Source of the DNA: Strigamia acuminata | Lineage: Eukaryota; Arthropoda; Chilopoda; Geophilomorpha; Linotaeniidae | DNA length: 64,000 nt | NCBI GenBank assembly: GCA_949358305.1 | Contig: OX442319.1 | Coordinates: 13,640,001 to 13,704,000 of the forward strand | Direction of reading: 5' to 3' | Part shown: piece after piece, positions 28,478 through 39,672 of the stretch | Numbering within the stretch: position 1 is the first letter of the stretch | Layout of the letters: each line of letters opens with the position of its first letter | Position numbers and translations under genes: made by a program | The notes under the pieces: generated by a model | What the model saw: only the letters and a program-made list of their open reading frames with translations | The model's database searches: none | What the model was told of the DNA's origin: nothing

Positions 28478-29561
28478 GTTTCTGGCTTCGTTTAATTCTG
28501 TTGGCGAGATTGATTGATTATTTTATTTAGAATTATTTTATAACTATTATAACTATTTTACTTGTTTCGAAATGTGTCGGTGTTGTAGTTGTGGCATCGT
28601 AGCTGCATTTAGTTAATTGCGTTAATTTTGATGGAACAAATAGGATTTCTGTGAGGTTTGAGTTGATGTTTTGTGAGGTTATTTGTAGCGAGGTAACGTG
28701 CTGGGTGCGCATTGTTGAATTGTTTGTTTGTTTGTTTTTGGTGGGTTATGTTTGTGTGCTGCCACGATATATTCTGGTTGTTTTTCAAGTTTTGCCCAGA
28801 GAGAATCATTTTTCTTGGAAAGATTAGTTGTGTTTCCAGAGAAATCAATATTCGGATTCCTAGGAAAAATTTAAGTGTTTAAGAAAAATCAGTATCAGAA
28901 AAATCATTAGTGTGTTTAGATTTCCAGAAAAAAAATCACTAAGATTATTTGAAAAATCAGTATTCAGATTTCCAGACTAAATCACTGTTTATAGATTTCC
29001 AGAATAAATCACTGTTTAGATTTCCAGAATTATCACTGTTTATAGATTTCCAGAATTATCACTGTTTATAGATTTCCAGAAAAAAAATCACTAAGATTAT
29101 TTGAAAAATCAGTATTCAGATTTCCAGATTAAATCACTGTTTAGATTTCCAGATTAAATCACTGTTTAGATTTCCAGAATAAATCACTGTTTATAGATTT
29201 CCAAAAAAAATCTGTACTAAGATTATTAGAAAAATCAGTGCTTGCATTTCCAGGAAAATCAGTATTTAGATTTCCAGGAAAATCAGTATTTAGATTTCCA
29301 GGAAAATCAGTACAAACATTTTCAGATAAATCAGTACTCTCCATAAAGGAGTAGTTTTTACCGTATATTTAGTATTTGTACACACTTGCATTAAAAATCA
29401 GTACTTTGAACAAAAAACAACACCGCCATTCAAATAAATAAACCAAACTGCAATTTTTATTCTCACACATCACATACAAAAAAAAATAAAAAAAAAATAA
29501 AAAAAATAAATGAAATTAAAATAAGCGAAAATTTCGACCCTAAAACCAACCCAACAAAAGC
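28478..29561. repeat. Gap between the orphan paralogues, mostly minisatellite
   Basis: About 28850-29345 is a minisatellite with units of about 22-26 bp like TTAGATTTCCAGAATAAATC. The rest (28478-28850) would be the promoter and 5' UTR of paralogue A; no TATA box stands out. A minus-strand AATAAA (29461-29456) probably ends paralogue B. Confidence 0.8.
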
Positions 29562-30182
29562 TCACTTGGCCGCCTCCTCCGCGCACACCGCGCGCTCTTC
29601 CGGCCCCTTCGAGCACGTCAAATCCTTCAACTCATCCAACAACTCCAACGTCTTCTTCACATCGTCGCCACCGTCGCCACCGGATCCCCTTCGCTTCCCC
29701 CCGTTCGCGAATAGGATCTTCCCCAGCTTCTGCACCGTCCGGATCAACCGGATCCCGCGCTTCATCTGCGCGTCGGAAATGCCCGAGAAAATGCGAAACT
29801 TCTCGATCATTTTCGCCATTTCCAGGTCGTGGTAGCTCAGATTCGACATTATCTTCGACATACGCTTGTCGCTCTTCAGCACCACGCTCACGGTGCCGGG
29901 CACCGCCTGCTTGATCATCTTGGCGATCTCCTGGTGCTGCCGGTTCACATTCTGCGATTTCTTCCGGTTCGGCGCGCCCACTCCGCGCTCGTCATTGGTC
30001 GACAGTGTCACGTGGATGGACGACGGCGGCGGATCGGTGTTCCGTTTCGATTTCGTCGACCCTTTGGATCGGCGCGGTTCTCGGAACGTCGGTGATTTGT
30101 ACGTGGGCACGAATTTGATCACTTTTTGTTTGGATTTCGACGGGATCTGTTTGGGTTTCGGTGAAATGCGTCTCGGCGCCAT
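29562..30182 (-). CDS. Orphan basic protein, tandem paralogue B (206 aa)
   Basis: Single exon; starts MAPRRISPKPKQ. It aligns along most of its length with paralogue A but lacks the middle Ser/Thr/Asn/Lys-rich insertion and the final Lys run, and ends CAEEAAK. It has two Cys near the C-terminus that A lacks. The same central helical block is kept (HQEIAKMI, DLEMAKMI, ISDAQMKRGIR, LELLDELKD). Same strand and close spacing point to a local duplication, and divergence by eye of about half the residues makes it an old one. Function unknown. Confidence 0.83.
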   Translation of the reverse strand: MAPRRISPKPKQIPSKSKQKVIKFVPTYKSPTFREPRRSKGSTKSKRNTDPPPSSIHVTLSTNDERGVGAPNRKKSQNVNRQHQEIAKMIKQAVPGTVSVVLKSDKRMSKIMSNLSYHDLEMAKMIEKFRIFSGISDAQMKRGIRLIRTVQKLGKILFANGGKRRGSGGDGGDDVKKTLELLDELKDLTCSKGPEERAVCAEEAAK

Positions 30183-30940
30183 TTTGGATCGACTCGAATT
30201 AATTCTGTCGGAAGAATAAATGTTATTATTTTTTGAATGATGCGATTATTAGTTTTAAGAATTTGTGGTTTACTTGGTTCGAATTAATCGGATTGTCGAG
30301 GGTTTCGGTTGTGGATTTTGGGGGTAATTTTAATCGAACAAATACGGCCGTTTTTACGTGTGCGGGAGGCTGTGGTTGATGGAAAATGCGATGCGCGATG
30401 CGGTGCAAAAACGGAATGTATTGGTTTTTAGCGGAAATTAATGTTTAATTTGTAAGTTTTGTAACGGATATCGTGGATTTAAGAAGATTTAATTTTTTTT
30501 TAATATTAAAATTGGGTTGTTTGTGTTGATTTTTGTTGTTTTGTTGTTATTTTTCGTTTTGTGTTCACGTTTTGTTGGTTTTCTTTCTTAAGGATTTTTA
30601 TCGGCAGGTGTCGCCTTAGATATATCTATGGTTTTACGTTTGTTTTATAAATTTTAGAGGAGTAAAAAGAAATTAATGAAAATATTACTGAAAATCATTG
30701 GGAATCAATGTTAAATCAGTGAAAATCAATGTTAAATCAGTGAAAATCAATGTTAAATCAGTGAAAATCAATGTTAAATCAGTGGAAATCAATGAAAGCT
30801 CACTAAATCAATTCAAAATGAATCAAAATCAATTGTAAATGAATCCAAACCACTCAAATCAATTTTTATTGCCCCACAACCATCTAAAAAAAAAAAAGTT
30901 CCTAAACCCAATTCAAAATCCCCGCCAAACGATCTCCAAC
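30183..30940. other. Divergent intergenic region before the BTB gene
   Basis: Orphan B (-) and the BTB gene (+) start on either side. About 30690-30795 is a short minisatellite (TGTTAAATCAGTGAAAATCA, about five copies). No clear core promoter motif. Confidence 0.55.
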
Positions 30941-33900
30941 ATGGCCAATCCGCTACAACCCAGCCTCGCCAGACGTCGCCAACCACAACAAAAAAACAGA
31001 ATTCTTCTTCCTGAACCCAAAATGGCCGGCCGAAATGTTCTTATTACGAGGTAAAACCCAAATTCACCCCAAACCTCAACCCCAAGTCCCACCAACCCCC
31101 AAAAACACCCCCAAAACACCCACAAACAGTCAAAAACACCCGATCCCTATCACCCACTCCCCATTGCACAACAAACACCAACATGTTGATGCAATTCCTT
31201 CCGTATCTATTCAGCGACCAACTCCCATCGCATTTCGCGCATTACTCACTCATTTCATTGCGAAATTTGCAGACAGACCGGCACCGACGTGCATTTGGCG
31301 TGTGTTCATCTACGACGTGAGGAGGTGTGCGAGATTTGACGATTTGGCCGCACAACGTATGAAAAAATGTTGTTTTTGCGATGATTTGGCGCGAGCGATG
31401 TAGTTTAAACGTTGTTTTAACGTTTGTTTTGTTTTGTTTTGTTTAGATGAGTGCAGCTAATAAACGTATCCATTCGAAAGTGCAGTTGGCGCAACGAGCC
31501 GCAGCGCTGTTTGATAACGAGGAGTTTAGCGACGTGACGTTCCTGGTCGGGCCGGATGAGGAGAAGTCGTGGCGGTTCCCCGCGCATAAACTTATATTGT
31601 CAATATCTAGTCCCGTGTTTGAGGTTATGTTTAGTAGCGGGCTGCTGGAAGCGAATAAACACCCGGAGATCCCGGTCATCGATGTGGATCCGCCGGCGTT
31701 TGAGAATTTGCTGCGGTATTATTGGTTTTGTTTGGGTTTTTGGGTGGGATTGAGGAGGGGAAAGTTTGATAAATTTGTTTTGGGTCGGAAATTGGAGATT
31801 TTGGAACAAATAAATTAATTTTTGATGTAAAATTGAGTAATTGGATGTGGAAAATCGAGTTTTGGGTTAAAAGTTTGTGCAAATCTGTTTAGATAATTGA
31901 ATTTTGACCTAAAATTGGATGAAATGTACTGGAAAAAATTGTTTTTAGAAGGAAATTGGTTTGAAAAATACCGAAATAATTATTTTTGGCCAATAATTGG
32001 TTTAAATTTACCAAAATAATTATTTTTGGCCAAAAATTGGTTTAAATAATACCAAAATATTTATTTTTGGCCAATAATTGGTTTGAAAAATACCAAAATA
32101 ATTATTTTTGGCCAATAATTGGTTTAAATTTACCAAAATAATTATTTTTGGCCAAAAATTGGTTTAAATAATACCAAAATATTTATTTTTGGCGAGAATT
32201 TGAAATAGAACAAAGCAAGGAATTCGTCTTTGACTAATCATTGAACAGCACAAACGAAAAAAAAAATTGAGTTTTCACCAAAAGTTGAATAAAATGGCAC
32301 AAAAATTGAGTTTTTATCATCAAAAATTGAATAAAGCACACCCAATTCTGTTTACACACAGTAAAACCATGTAAAAAAAAGACAAACAAGGGGAATTCCC
32401 CAAATATTTTCTAGACAACAAAAAGGGTAATTTCCTCAATTATTTCCTGGACCAGTGCTTCTCAAACTACGTACTGTTGCGGACCGGTATTTTTTGTCCC
32501 AATTTGTTGCGGACCGGTATTCACTTGTGGTGAAATTTCGAAGGACTAAGTACGGTAACATTTATTTAAAACAAACAGTTTTTATGCATTTCAGATTATA
32601 CGAGATTGGAGTGTTTTTAAGTTTATAATTAATTAATCGTGCGCTTGACTTATTTGGTTTGAGAGGCACTTTCCTAGGCAACAAACAAGGGGAATTCCCC
32701 AAATATTTCCTAGAAAATTACCATATTACCCTGCTTTAAGCCCCATGTCGCTGTACATGGAATTATTCAGTGATAAAGCTTCAACCTTATACCGTACCAG
32801 TATCAATGAAAATATTAAAACAGCTCAGATGAATGATTATGTTTGAATTTGGGCCAGAAATTTAAGTTTTCTCGATAATCTGAAGATTATTATTAAAATT
32901 TGGGTAAATTATGTAAATTTAAGCCAATTTCCTGCATTTCGGACATCTAAAAACGCTTTTTAAGCTTGTTTTAGGTTGAATTCTCATTGAAAAAAAATTC
33001 GGGTTACAATAACTGGCGCGGAATGAATGAATTCCGAACCTAACCTTACCAGTGTTTTTTAAACAAATCCCAGTATTGAAACGACAAACCGGTAAAACAC
33101 AATGTGTTTATCGGCAGTCAGGTCAAATTCGATTTTTCTTGGCATGCCGTTTAAAGCGGGGTAATAAGCTAAAAAATATATTTTTTTTTGTGGGTCATTT
33201 CGTCGCCGCTCCTTTCGTTGCCGGTCATTTCGTCGTCACTGGTCACATTTGTATGACGTTACACCCTGGGCGTCGAAACGATCAATAGCAAATAGACAAT
33301 GAAATGAACCGGCGACGAAATGAAAGGCGACGAAACCATCGGCGACGAAATGAACATACAAGAAAAAGAATCAAAAATTGACCAACGCTGAAAACTGCAC
33401 ACATTTCGTCGCCATTTCCGGCGACGAAATGATCGGCGACGAAACGTAGGCGACGAAATGATCGGAATCCAAAAAAATAACTAGAATCCCCTTTGACCAA
33501 ATGTTTTCAACAGCAAAAATGTATTAACAACTGACTGAATGTAAAATGTCTACGCAGGTACATCTACACAGACGCCGTGCCCCTTTCCTCCATCAAATCC
33601 GCCTTGATGACCCTCTACGCCGCGCACAAATACATAGTGACCCCGCTGGTGAACGCGTGCACCGACTACCTTCTGCGCATGCTGGACGCCAAAAACGTGC
33701 TCGAAGTGTACCAGTGCATCAAACTGTACGACGAGGAGGACAGCAACGCCCGCCTCCTCCTCAAGTGCCTCAAAACGATCGACGAGAGCGCCGAGGCCGT
33801 CCTCTCGTCCGACTACTTCCAGAACCTCGACCACGACATCGTCACCATGATCCTCTCGCGAGACAACCTGCAAGTCAAGTCGGAGATCACGACCTTCTAC

Positions 33901-34629
33901 GCGGCGCTCAACTGGGCCGCGGCCGAATGCCGGCGCAAAAAGGTGTCGCTCACGCCGGGCAACAAGCGCGCCGTGCTCGGCAACACGCTCTTCTGCATCC
34001 GCTTCCTCACGATGAGTCGCGAGGAGTTCCTCGAAGGCCCCGCCACCACGTGCGTGCTCCTGAAAGACGAGGAGGACGCGCTGGACGCCAAGATCCTCGG
34101 ACACGACGACGTGGTGCTGCCGGAGCCGCTCGAGTCGCGCATTTCGGCGCTCAAGCGGCGCCGCGTCAAGAACAGCGTCTTCTGGGCCGTTTATTCCAAC
34201 ATGCTGATCCGCTCGAGGCACAAGCGCAGTTCTATCATATTCAGCGTCGAGAGGAACGTGATTATTGTGGGTTTTGGGCTGGGCGCGTTCGCGGACCAGT
34301 CGCAGGGCCAGTTTGAGGAGAGTTTCCAGCTGCGGCTGTCGGACATGGAAGGGGTGGTGATCCGCGAGGAGAATTTCGCCAATAAGCCGTTCCATGTGCA
34401 GTCGTCGGTGTTTCCGGTCAGGTTTTCCAAGCCCGTGTGTATAATGGCGAATAAACGCTATCAGGCGACGGTGATTTTTCTAAAGGAGGCGGAATATGCG
34501 GTGATGAAAAGGCGGGCGGACCACATAAGGTCCGGGGAGTCGTCGCCGAGGTTTCATTTCCACACGCCGAGCAATTTGATGTTGTCGGAGGAGAAGAGCC
34601 AGTTTGCTTTTATTTATTATTATTATTGA
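30941..34629 (+). CDS. BTB-BACK-PHR domain protein, BTBD3/BTBD6-like (4 exons, 500 aa)
   Basis: Exons 30941-31050, 31273-31324, 31447-31715 and 33558-34629; 1503 nt, all phases agree. The first two exons rest on splice signals and phase only. The BTB/POZ domain (about aa 75-180) has FSDVTFLVG, FPAHKLIL and the split YIYTDAV. A BACK domain follows (about 190-290: NWAAAECRR, NKRAVLGNTLFCIRF). The C-terminal PHR domain (about 330-495) has FSVERNVIIVGFGLG and a Phe-rich end. Proteins of this class are usually adaptors for Cullin-3 ubiquitin ligases (family knowledge). The last exon is strongly GC-biased at third positions compared with the AT-rich intron 3. The end FIYYYY comes from a short TAT/TTAT run. 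Confidence 0.88.
31900..32215. repeat. Long-period repeat in BTB intron 3
   Basis: Units of about 62 bp containing TTATTTTTGGCCAATAATTG and GTTTAAATTTACCAAAATAA, alternating in two versions to give a 124-bp higher-order period. Confidence 0.85.
32454..32668. mobile_element. hAT-type element remnant in BTB intron 3
   Basis: Ends CAGTGCTTCTCAAAC and the inverse of AGTGCCTCTCAAACC. Possible imperfect 8-bp flanks (TCCTGGAC and TCCTAGGC). Noncoding. It lies between two direct copies of a 30-bp sequence containing GGGGAATTCCCC. Confidence 0.7.
32716..33172 (+). repeat. Interspersed repeat, inverted relative to a copy at 48046-48378
   Basis: Shared blocks include CATCTAAAAACGCTTTTTAA with flanking GGACAT/TTGTTTTAGG, and CTGAAGATTATTATTAAAAT. 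The ends are similar inverted sequences with GCATGC and GGGGTAATA. Noncoding. Confidence 0.7.
33190..33460. repeat. Cluster of GGCGACGAAATG motifs in both orientations
   Basis: About a dozen copies of GGCGACGAAATG or its inverse CATTTCGTCGCC, with spacing of 10-30 bp, just upstream of BTB exon 4. The left part carries one orientation and the right part mostly the other. Confidence 0.85.
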
Positions 34630-34780
34630 TTGCGATCAATTGGACTAGGTGGACTATTGGCACCTTTTGTGGGGCTGGACTGCTGGGTGCATTCGTCACT
34701 GCCACGCTATTTGTACATATGGAAGAACTCAATAAATGATTGATTTTAGTGGCTCTAGTTGTTGGTGTTTGATGTCGTTG

Positions 34781-35144
34781 TAAAGGGTGTCCCAAAATTA
34801 ACGCAAGATTTGAATTAAATAGAAAACACAGTTTTTAGTCTTTAGATTAGGGTTATTTATGGAATAACGCATCGGTCACCGAAACGAGAGAGTACACGAC
34901 CAGGAAATGTCTCGTGCAGTAATTGAATTGTTTCACGGGCTGTATGGCACGTGGCACCGTCTTGTTGAAACCACATATTGGCCACATCAATATCATTCAA
35001 TTTCGGCAGAAAGAACTGTGTAACGCTCCATTTTTACTAACCCTAAACTATCAGCTGTCAAATTGTTTTTTTCAGGGTTGCCAACAATTTACTGCACAAA
35101 TGGCGGCAAATTCAAATTTTTCGTTAATTTTGGGACACCCTTTA
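34781..35144. mobile_element. Tc1/mariner-type element with TA flanks
   Basis: Terminal inverted repeats read TAAAGGGTGTCCCAAAATTA inward from both sides. The inside keeps a piece of transposase on the minus strand, so this is a deletion derivative. Confidence 0.88.
34865..35010 (-). pseudogene. Mariner-type DDE transposase fragment
   Basis: The minus strand reads MWFQQDGATCHTARE, the second-aspartate region of Tc1/mariner-type transposases (family motif QQDGA.CH), followed by FPGRVLSRFGDRCV and then a stop. Only about 45 residues remain, so it is inactive. Confidence 0.8.
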
Positions 35145-35201
35145 GGTGCAGAAGCAATAGCAACGTGCAAGTTGTAGATTTTTTAAGTAAGAAAGTTTTA
35201 A

Positions 35202-35604
35202 GCGCGTTCAAAGTTTGGGTTTTTACGGTTTTTACCATTTCTATAAACGGAATGGACATCAAAAACACATTACTGGAGGTTTTACAGTGTTATCCTTCCA
35301 AGTATCGGCAGCAGTCATTCACCGAACTGTAAACATACCGTATATAATAAGCTGACATTTAGATTCAATTTCTTTTATTTATTTCGGGACTATGATACGT
35401 TTGAACCCGCACGTGAAGTGCGCAAATGGCGTAGGAGTGTTGCCGTGAAGCTTGGGCTTCACCACAGCATACAGCTGTTATTTCAAGGACAATACATTAT
35501 TTGACAGAACATTGTGGTTTTGTTTTTTGCGGTTTTTGGCTGTTTTTGATGCCATTCCGTTTACAGAAACCATAAAACCGTAAAAACCGAAACTTTGAAC
35601 GCGC
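35202..35604. mobile_element. Foldback element with about 63-bp inverted ends
   Basis: 35202-35266 and 35542-35604 are inverted copies with a few mismatches, starting GCGCGTTCAAAGTTT and continuing through TTTTTACGGTTTT and AAACGGAATGG. Noncoding. Confidence 0.8.
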
Positions 35605-36860
35605 CTAAATCTCTGATAAATCTAAAAATCTCTAAATCTCTAATAAATCTAAAAATCTCTGAATCAAACATTGAATCTCTAAATTAAACATCAAATCTCT
35701 TAATCAGCCATTAAATCTCTAAATTAAACATCAAATCTCTAAATCAGGCATTAAATCTCTATCTCTAAGGTCAGGATAGTTGAGGTGAGATCAGGATAGG
35801 TCAACAGTCGTCAATTTTACTCTTTGTAAATCCTCCTTTTTAAAAACCAACTTGTTAGTGGGCAGGCAATTGCCACGTTTAATTTATTTCGAGAATATTT
35901 TCACATACTGACAAGGATGGGTGTGCAGGGGGATCACCCCCCTCGACAGAACTTGCTTACACAACTAACTATGCGCTTTTATATACTAATGACACTTTAA
36001 AATATGAAAATTTAGGAAACATTTTGTTTAATAATACTTAATCATTTTTTACAATTGTTAAAAAAAAAAATTCCATGTTGCAGACCCCACTCCTGGGCTC
36101 TGAGAACAAGCTTCAAGGCCAAAAAAAATTTCCAGAAACGTTTGAAAATGATTCCATTCTTTGACTATTTCATATTATGAAGAAATTTAACGAATTTGAT
36201 ATTTGTCGAAAGGGTACGAAAAAAGTAATTGAGATTGAATTCAAAAGTAGTGAGTACGGTAAACAAAAAAAATTTTGAATAATTAATCTATTATTTTTTT
36301 TATTGTTTGTTACCATGTTTAAAGAAAATACATGAAATTTCAGAAAGTAAATCCCGTTTGTTTTTGGGGAAAAAAAATAAAAACACTTTTGGAGGTCAAA
36401 TTTGACCCTACGAATGAATTACCCATCTCTTGTTTACTCTGAATTCGCGAACAAAGTTTGTGATTACAGACATTTGACTGCAAACACTTTAAAGTGAACA
36501 CCCTGTACCGTATAATTAATATATTTATATATATTTTCTATATAATTTCTATATAATTTCTATATAATTTCTATATAATTTCTATATAATTTCCATATAA
36601 TTTTTAATTTATATATAATTTATATATTATTTATATATAATTTATATATAATTTATATATTATTTATATATAATTTATATATAATTTATATATAATATAT
36701 ATATATTTAATATATTTAAACAAATAAGCAAACAGTAATAAAGGATCATCTGAATTAAACTCTAATTATCTATAGGCTATAGTTTATGCCTTTATTTTAG
36801 GATATAAAAATTAGCTTTATGTTTGGGCTTTGTTCCTGTTAATATTTTATGACAAACCAA
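35605..36860. other. Noncoding repeat-rich stretch
   Basis: 35610-35765 is a short repeat (AATCTCTAAATTAAACATCA type). 36485-36510 is a lone transposon end (CACTTTAAAGTGAACACCCTG). 36520-36715 is a run of TATATAATTT units. No gene seen. Confidence 0.6.
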
Positions 36861-37786
36861 ACTGTATAAAAGAGGCAACAGTTTGAAAAAAGAATATTCA
36901 AACTGTGTTGCTGCACACCACATACCAGTCGTAGGAAATTATATGAGGTAAATTATACTTTTTATATTTCAAACTTTTCATACTCTATTTTTTACACTGT
37001 CACAATTAACTCGGTTAGTCGGGAATTAATTTAACAAATGATCGCGCAAGGTCGGTCGTGCGATGGGTCCAGGTACGTGAAACTCCCTTTTTCGTAGCCG
37101 CCGTTCAATATGGACGTCGGGCGGTTAGAAGCTTCGGTTCGCTGGTGCAACAACACTATTTATTATGGTACAGAATTCCTGCTTATGTAGGTAATAATGA
37201 GGAACTATCTAGTTTCATACATCAAACTTGGGGTGGAGAATGGCACTAACTTGTAAGCATGGTGGATAATAAATAGGGCAACAAGAAGCAGATTCGGGCT
37301 AGTTTTGGATGGGGTGTCGCGCTGTGTTAAGGCGCAAAGAGAATGAGGTAAGGTTGACGATCTTACGTAGTGTCTAAGAGATATGACTTGGTCAACAGCT
37401 AAGCAAGAAGTGATTTTGCAAGGTGGGTCAGCCCACAAGTCACCTCTGATTATGTGATTGATGGTTGTGTCAACTATGATCAACGGTGGGGCAGAAATAA
37501 AAAGATGACGTGGGAATAAATGTGATGCGCAAAGAGCTTATTTGCGCATACATTAAAAATAATGAGTTGGCAAAAATAAATAGAATGAAAAATAGGTTGA
37601 AATAGAAAATAATAAAGTAGGAAAATTAAAAATTAAAATAGGGGTGAAATTCATGCCTGTGACAAAACTTATCATACTTTATTTTTTATACTTATCATAC
37701 TTTATTTACTAACGTAAGCTTTTCGTACTTTATTTTTTGTACTTCTTATTCTTTATTTTCAAAGGCTTTTATTAAACTTGACGTGA
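36860..37786. other. Possible 5' part of the BEL/Pao relic
   Basis: CTGTATAAAAGAGG at about 36862 is a good TATA box and could belong to a long terminal repeat. I could not match a second terminal repeat downstream, nor see a primer-binding site. No coding frame is convincing before 37787. Confidence 0.3.
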
Positions 37787-39428
37787 ATGTATATTTATTA
37801 TTATACGATATACCCAGATTTGTATCATCGCTATAAGAAGGTTCTTGACGACCAGAAAACAGCTGGAATCGTCGAAACGGTCCCAGAAGTCGCCAACCAG
37901 AGTGGGTGTTACTACCTCCCGCACCGACCAGTAATCCGAGAGTGTCGCAGCACCACAAAATTACGCATCGTTTATGACGCTTCGTCACACGCCCAAAAGA
38001 GCTGTTTTCTTAATGACTGCCTGTTTACCAGACCCAATCTCCTACCAGAATTAATCAATGCCCTTTTATTTTTTAGACAATTCATTGTGGCATTGATTGG
38101 AGACATTCGACAGGCATTTCATCAGATTTTGTTGGCTCTGGCAGATCAAGATGCAGTGAGATTTTTGTGGATCGCAGACAGTTGGGACGTTAAAGGACCG
38201 ATAAAGTTAGAAATTCTCAGACAGACCTGGGTTTTATTTGGAGCGTCGCCTAGTCCATATCTGTTGAACGGGACGATCCACATCACCTTGAGTGTTACAA
38301 GAGTCGATTTCCTGATTAGATCGCAAAGTTAAAAAAGAGATTTTACGTTGACGATTTTTAGCACAGTTTAAAGACAGAACCAGAAGCCATTGAGGTCTAC
38401 AAGATGGTGTTTTCCATCATGCTCGAGGCCAACATGGAACTAGTAAAATGGTACAGCAACTCCCAAGTGTTACGAGAGCAATTTGCTGCTGACCATCCAG
38501 ATGCCACATTTGAAAATGAGCAAAAAGTGTTGGGGCTGAAATGGAATGGCGAGAGAGACGACTTGTCGCTGGAATTAGAAGATGTGAAAACAACTTTAGA
38601 GCACGAATCAAACACTAAACGACAAGTTATCCAATTGGTTGCGCAGATTTTTGATCCGCTAGGATTTGCGTCGCCATTCACAGTTTCGGGAAAATTGTTG
38701 TTTCAGCAATTATGGAAGCAGCAAATGGGGTGGGACAATCGGCTTCCCATCAAACTTGTAGACCAGTGGGAGAAATGGAAAGTACAGTTGCCACTGCTAG
38801 AACAGATTCGAGTGCCACGACATTTTGGTTTAGATAAGAGTTTGGACAATCACGAAATCCATCTTTTTTGCGATGCGAGCTCCTTAGCGTATGGGGTGGT
38901 GGCGTACAATCGTGTGCGCTACCCAAATGGAAGTTGTAATGTACATTTTATTCTTTCCAAATGCAGGATTTCTCCAATTTAGACGATAACGCTGCCCAGA
39001 CTAGAATTGATGGGTGCTTTACTCTTGGCCAGAATTGCGCATAGACTGAAACAATTCACGACCGCGAAGGTCACAGCTTGGACCGATTCAACGATTGTTT
39101 TATGCTGGCTGAATGTGAAGAAAAAGGCAATTCCATTCGTAGCAAGGAGAGTAGAAGAGATACAGATGCACATACTGTTTCCAGCCTGGCGCCATTGTCC
39201 AGGGGTCCAAAATCCAGCAGACCTGCTAACGCGAGGGATAGATGCGCAGACGTTAATTCAAGCGAATGCATGGTGGAAAGCAGCGAAGAAATCGAGTCAG
39301 AGGAATATTTCATGGCGACTGTCGTGGTTCCAGAGCTGCAGTTGATGGAGAATCCGTCAAAATATGGCAGCTGGAAACGATTACTAACCAAAAAAGACAT
39401 GATTTATTTCGCAGACACAGAAAAATAG
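37787..39428 (+). pseudogene. Broken BEL/Pao-type retrotransposon polymerase
   Basis: Three frames in succession (37787-38332, 38404-38982, about 39007-39428) carry pieces of one polymerase. The first has the Pao-type motifs YLPHRPVIRE, LRIVYDASSHA, LNDCL and GDIRQAFHQI, and ends in FGASPSPYLL. The second has NEQKVLGLKWN and FDPLGFASPF, then an RNase H-like start with an altered CDASSLAYG. The third has WTDSTIVLCWL and an NPADLLTRG segment. Frame breaks between them and the missing catalytic centre of the transcriptase show it is dead. The integrase is not visible. On the same strand as the genes to its right but unrelated to them. Confidence 0.85.
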
Positions 39429-39596
39429 TAAAAATTAGTAAATCTAGTCAGTTTTCGTTCAAAATTAGTTTAAATCAACTTTACAAACTTTCAAACTCCT
39501 GCCGGGACGTAGGTCTTCGTTGCAGCATAGTAACTACTATGGCCCTCTGTATATTTTTATAAATCTTAAATCACTTGTTTATATTTTTTAAACCAG

Positions 39597-39603
39597 TATA
39601 AAT
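39597..39603 (+). promoter_or_regulatory. Probable TATA box of the secreted orphan gene
   Basis: TATAAAT, about 70-75 bases before the start codon. A weak acceptor-like TTGAACAG just before the ATG leaves open a 5' UTR intron. Confidence 0.45.
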
Positions 39604-39672
39604 GTCAAATTTTACATGTTTAATACGGAGTATAACATAATTTGCACTATTTTCTTATTGAACAGAAAATTG

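Noticed and set aside
27753-28517. 254-codon plus-strand frame
   Set aside because: Antisense of orphan paralogue A; the minus-strand product has a paralogue at 29562-30182 conserved in its own frame, the plus one does not.
33550-34395. 281-codon minus-strand frame and a 256-codon plus-strand frame over BTB exon 4
   Set aside because: Shadows of the GC-rich BTB exon; low-complexity Arg/His-rich products.
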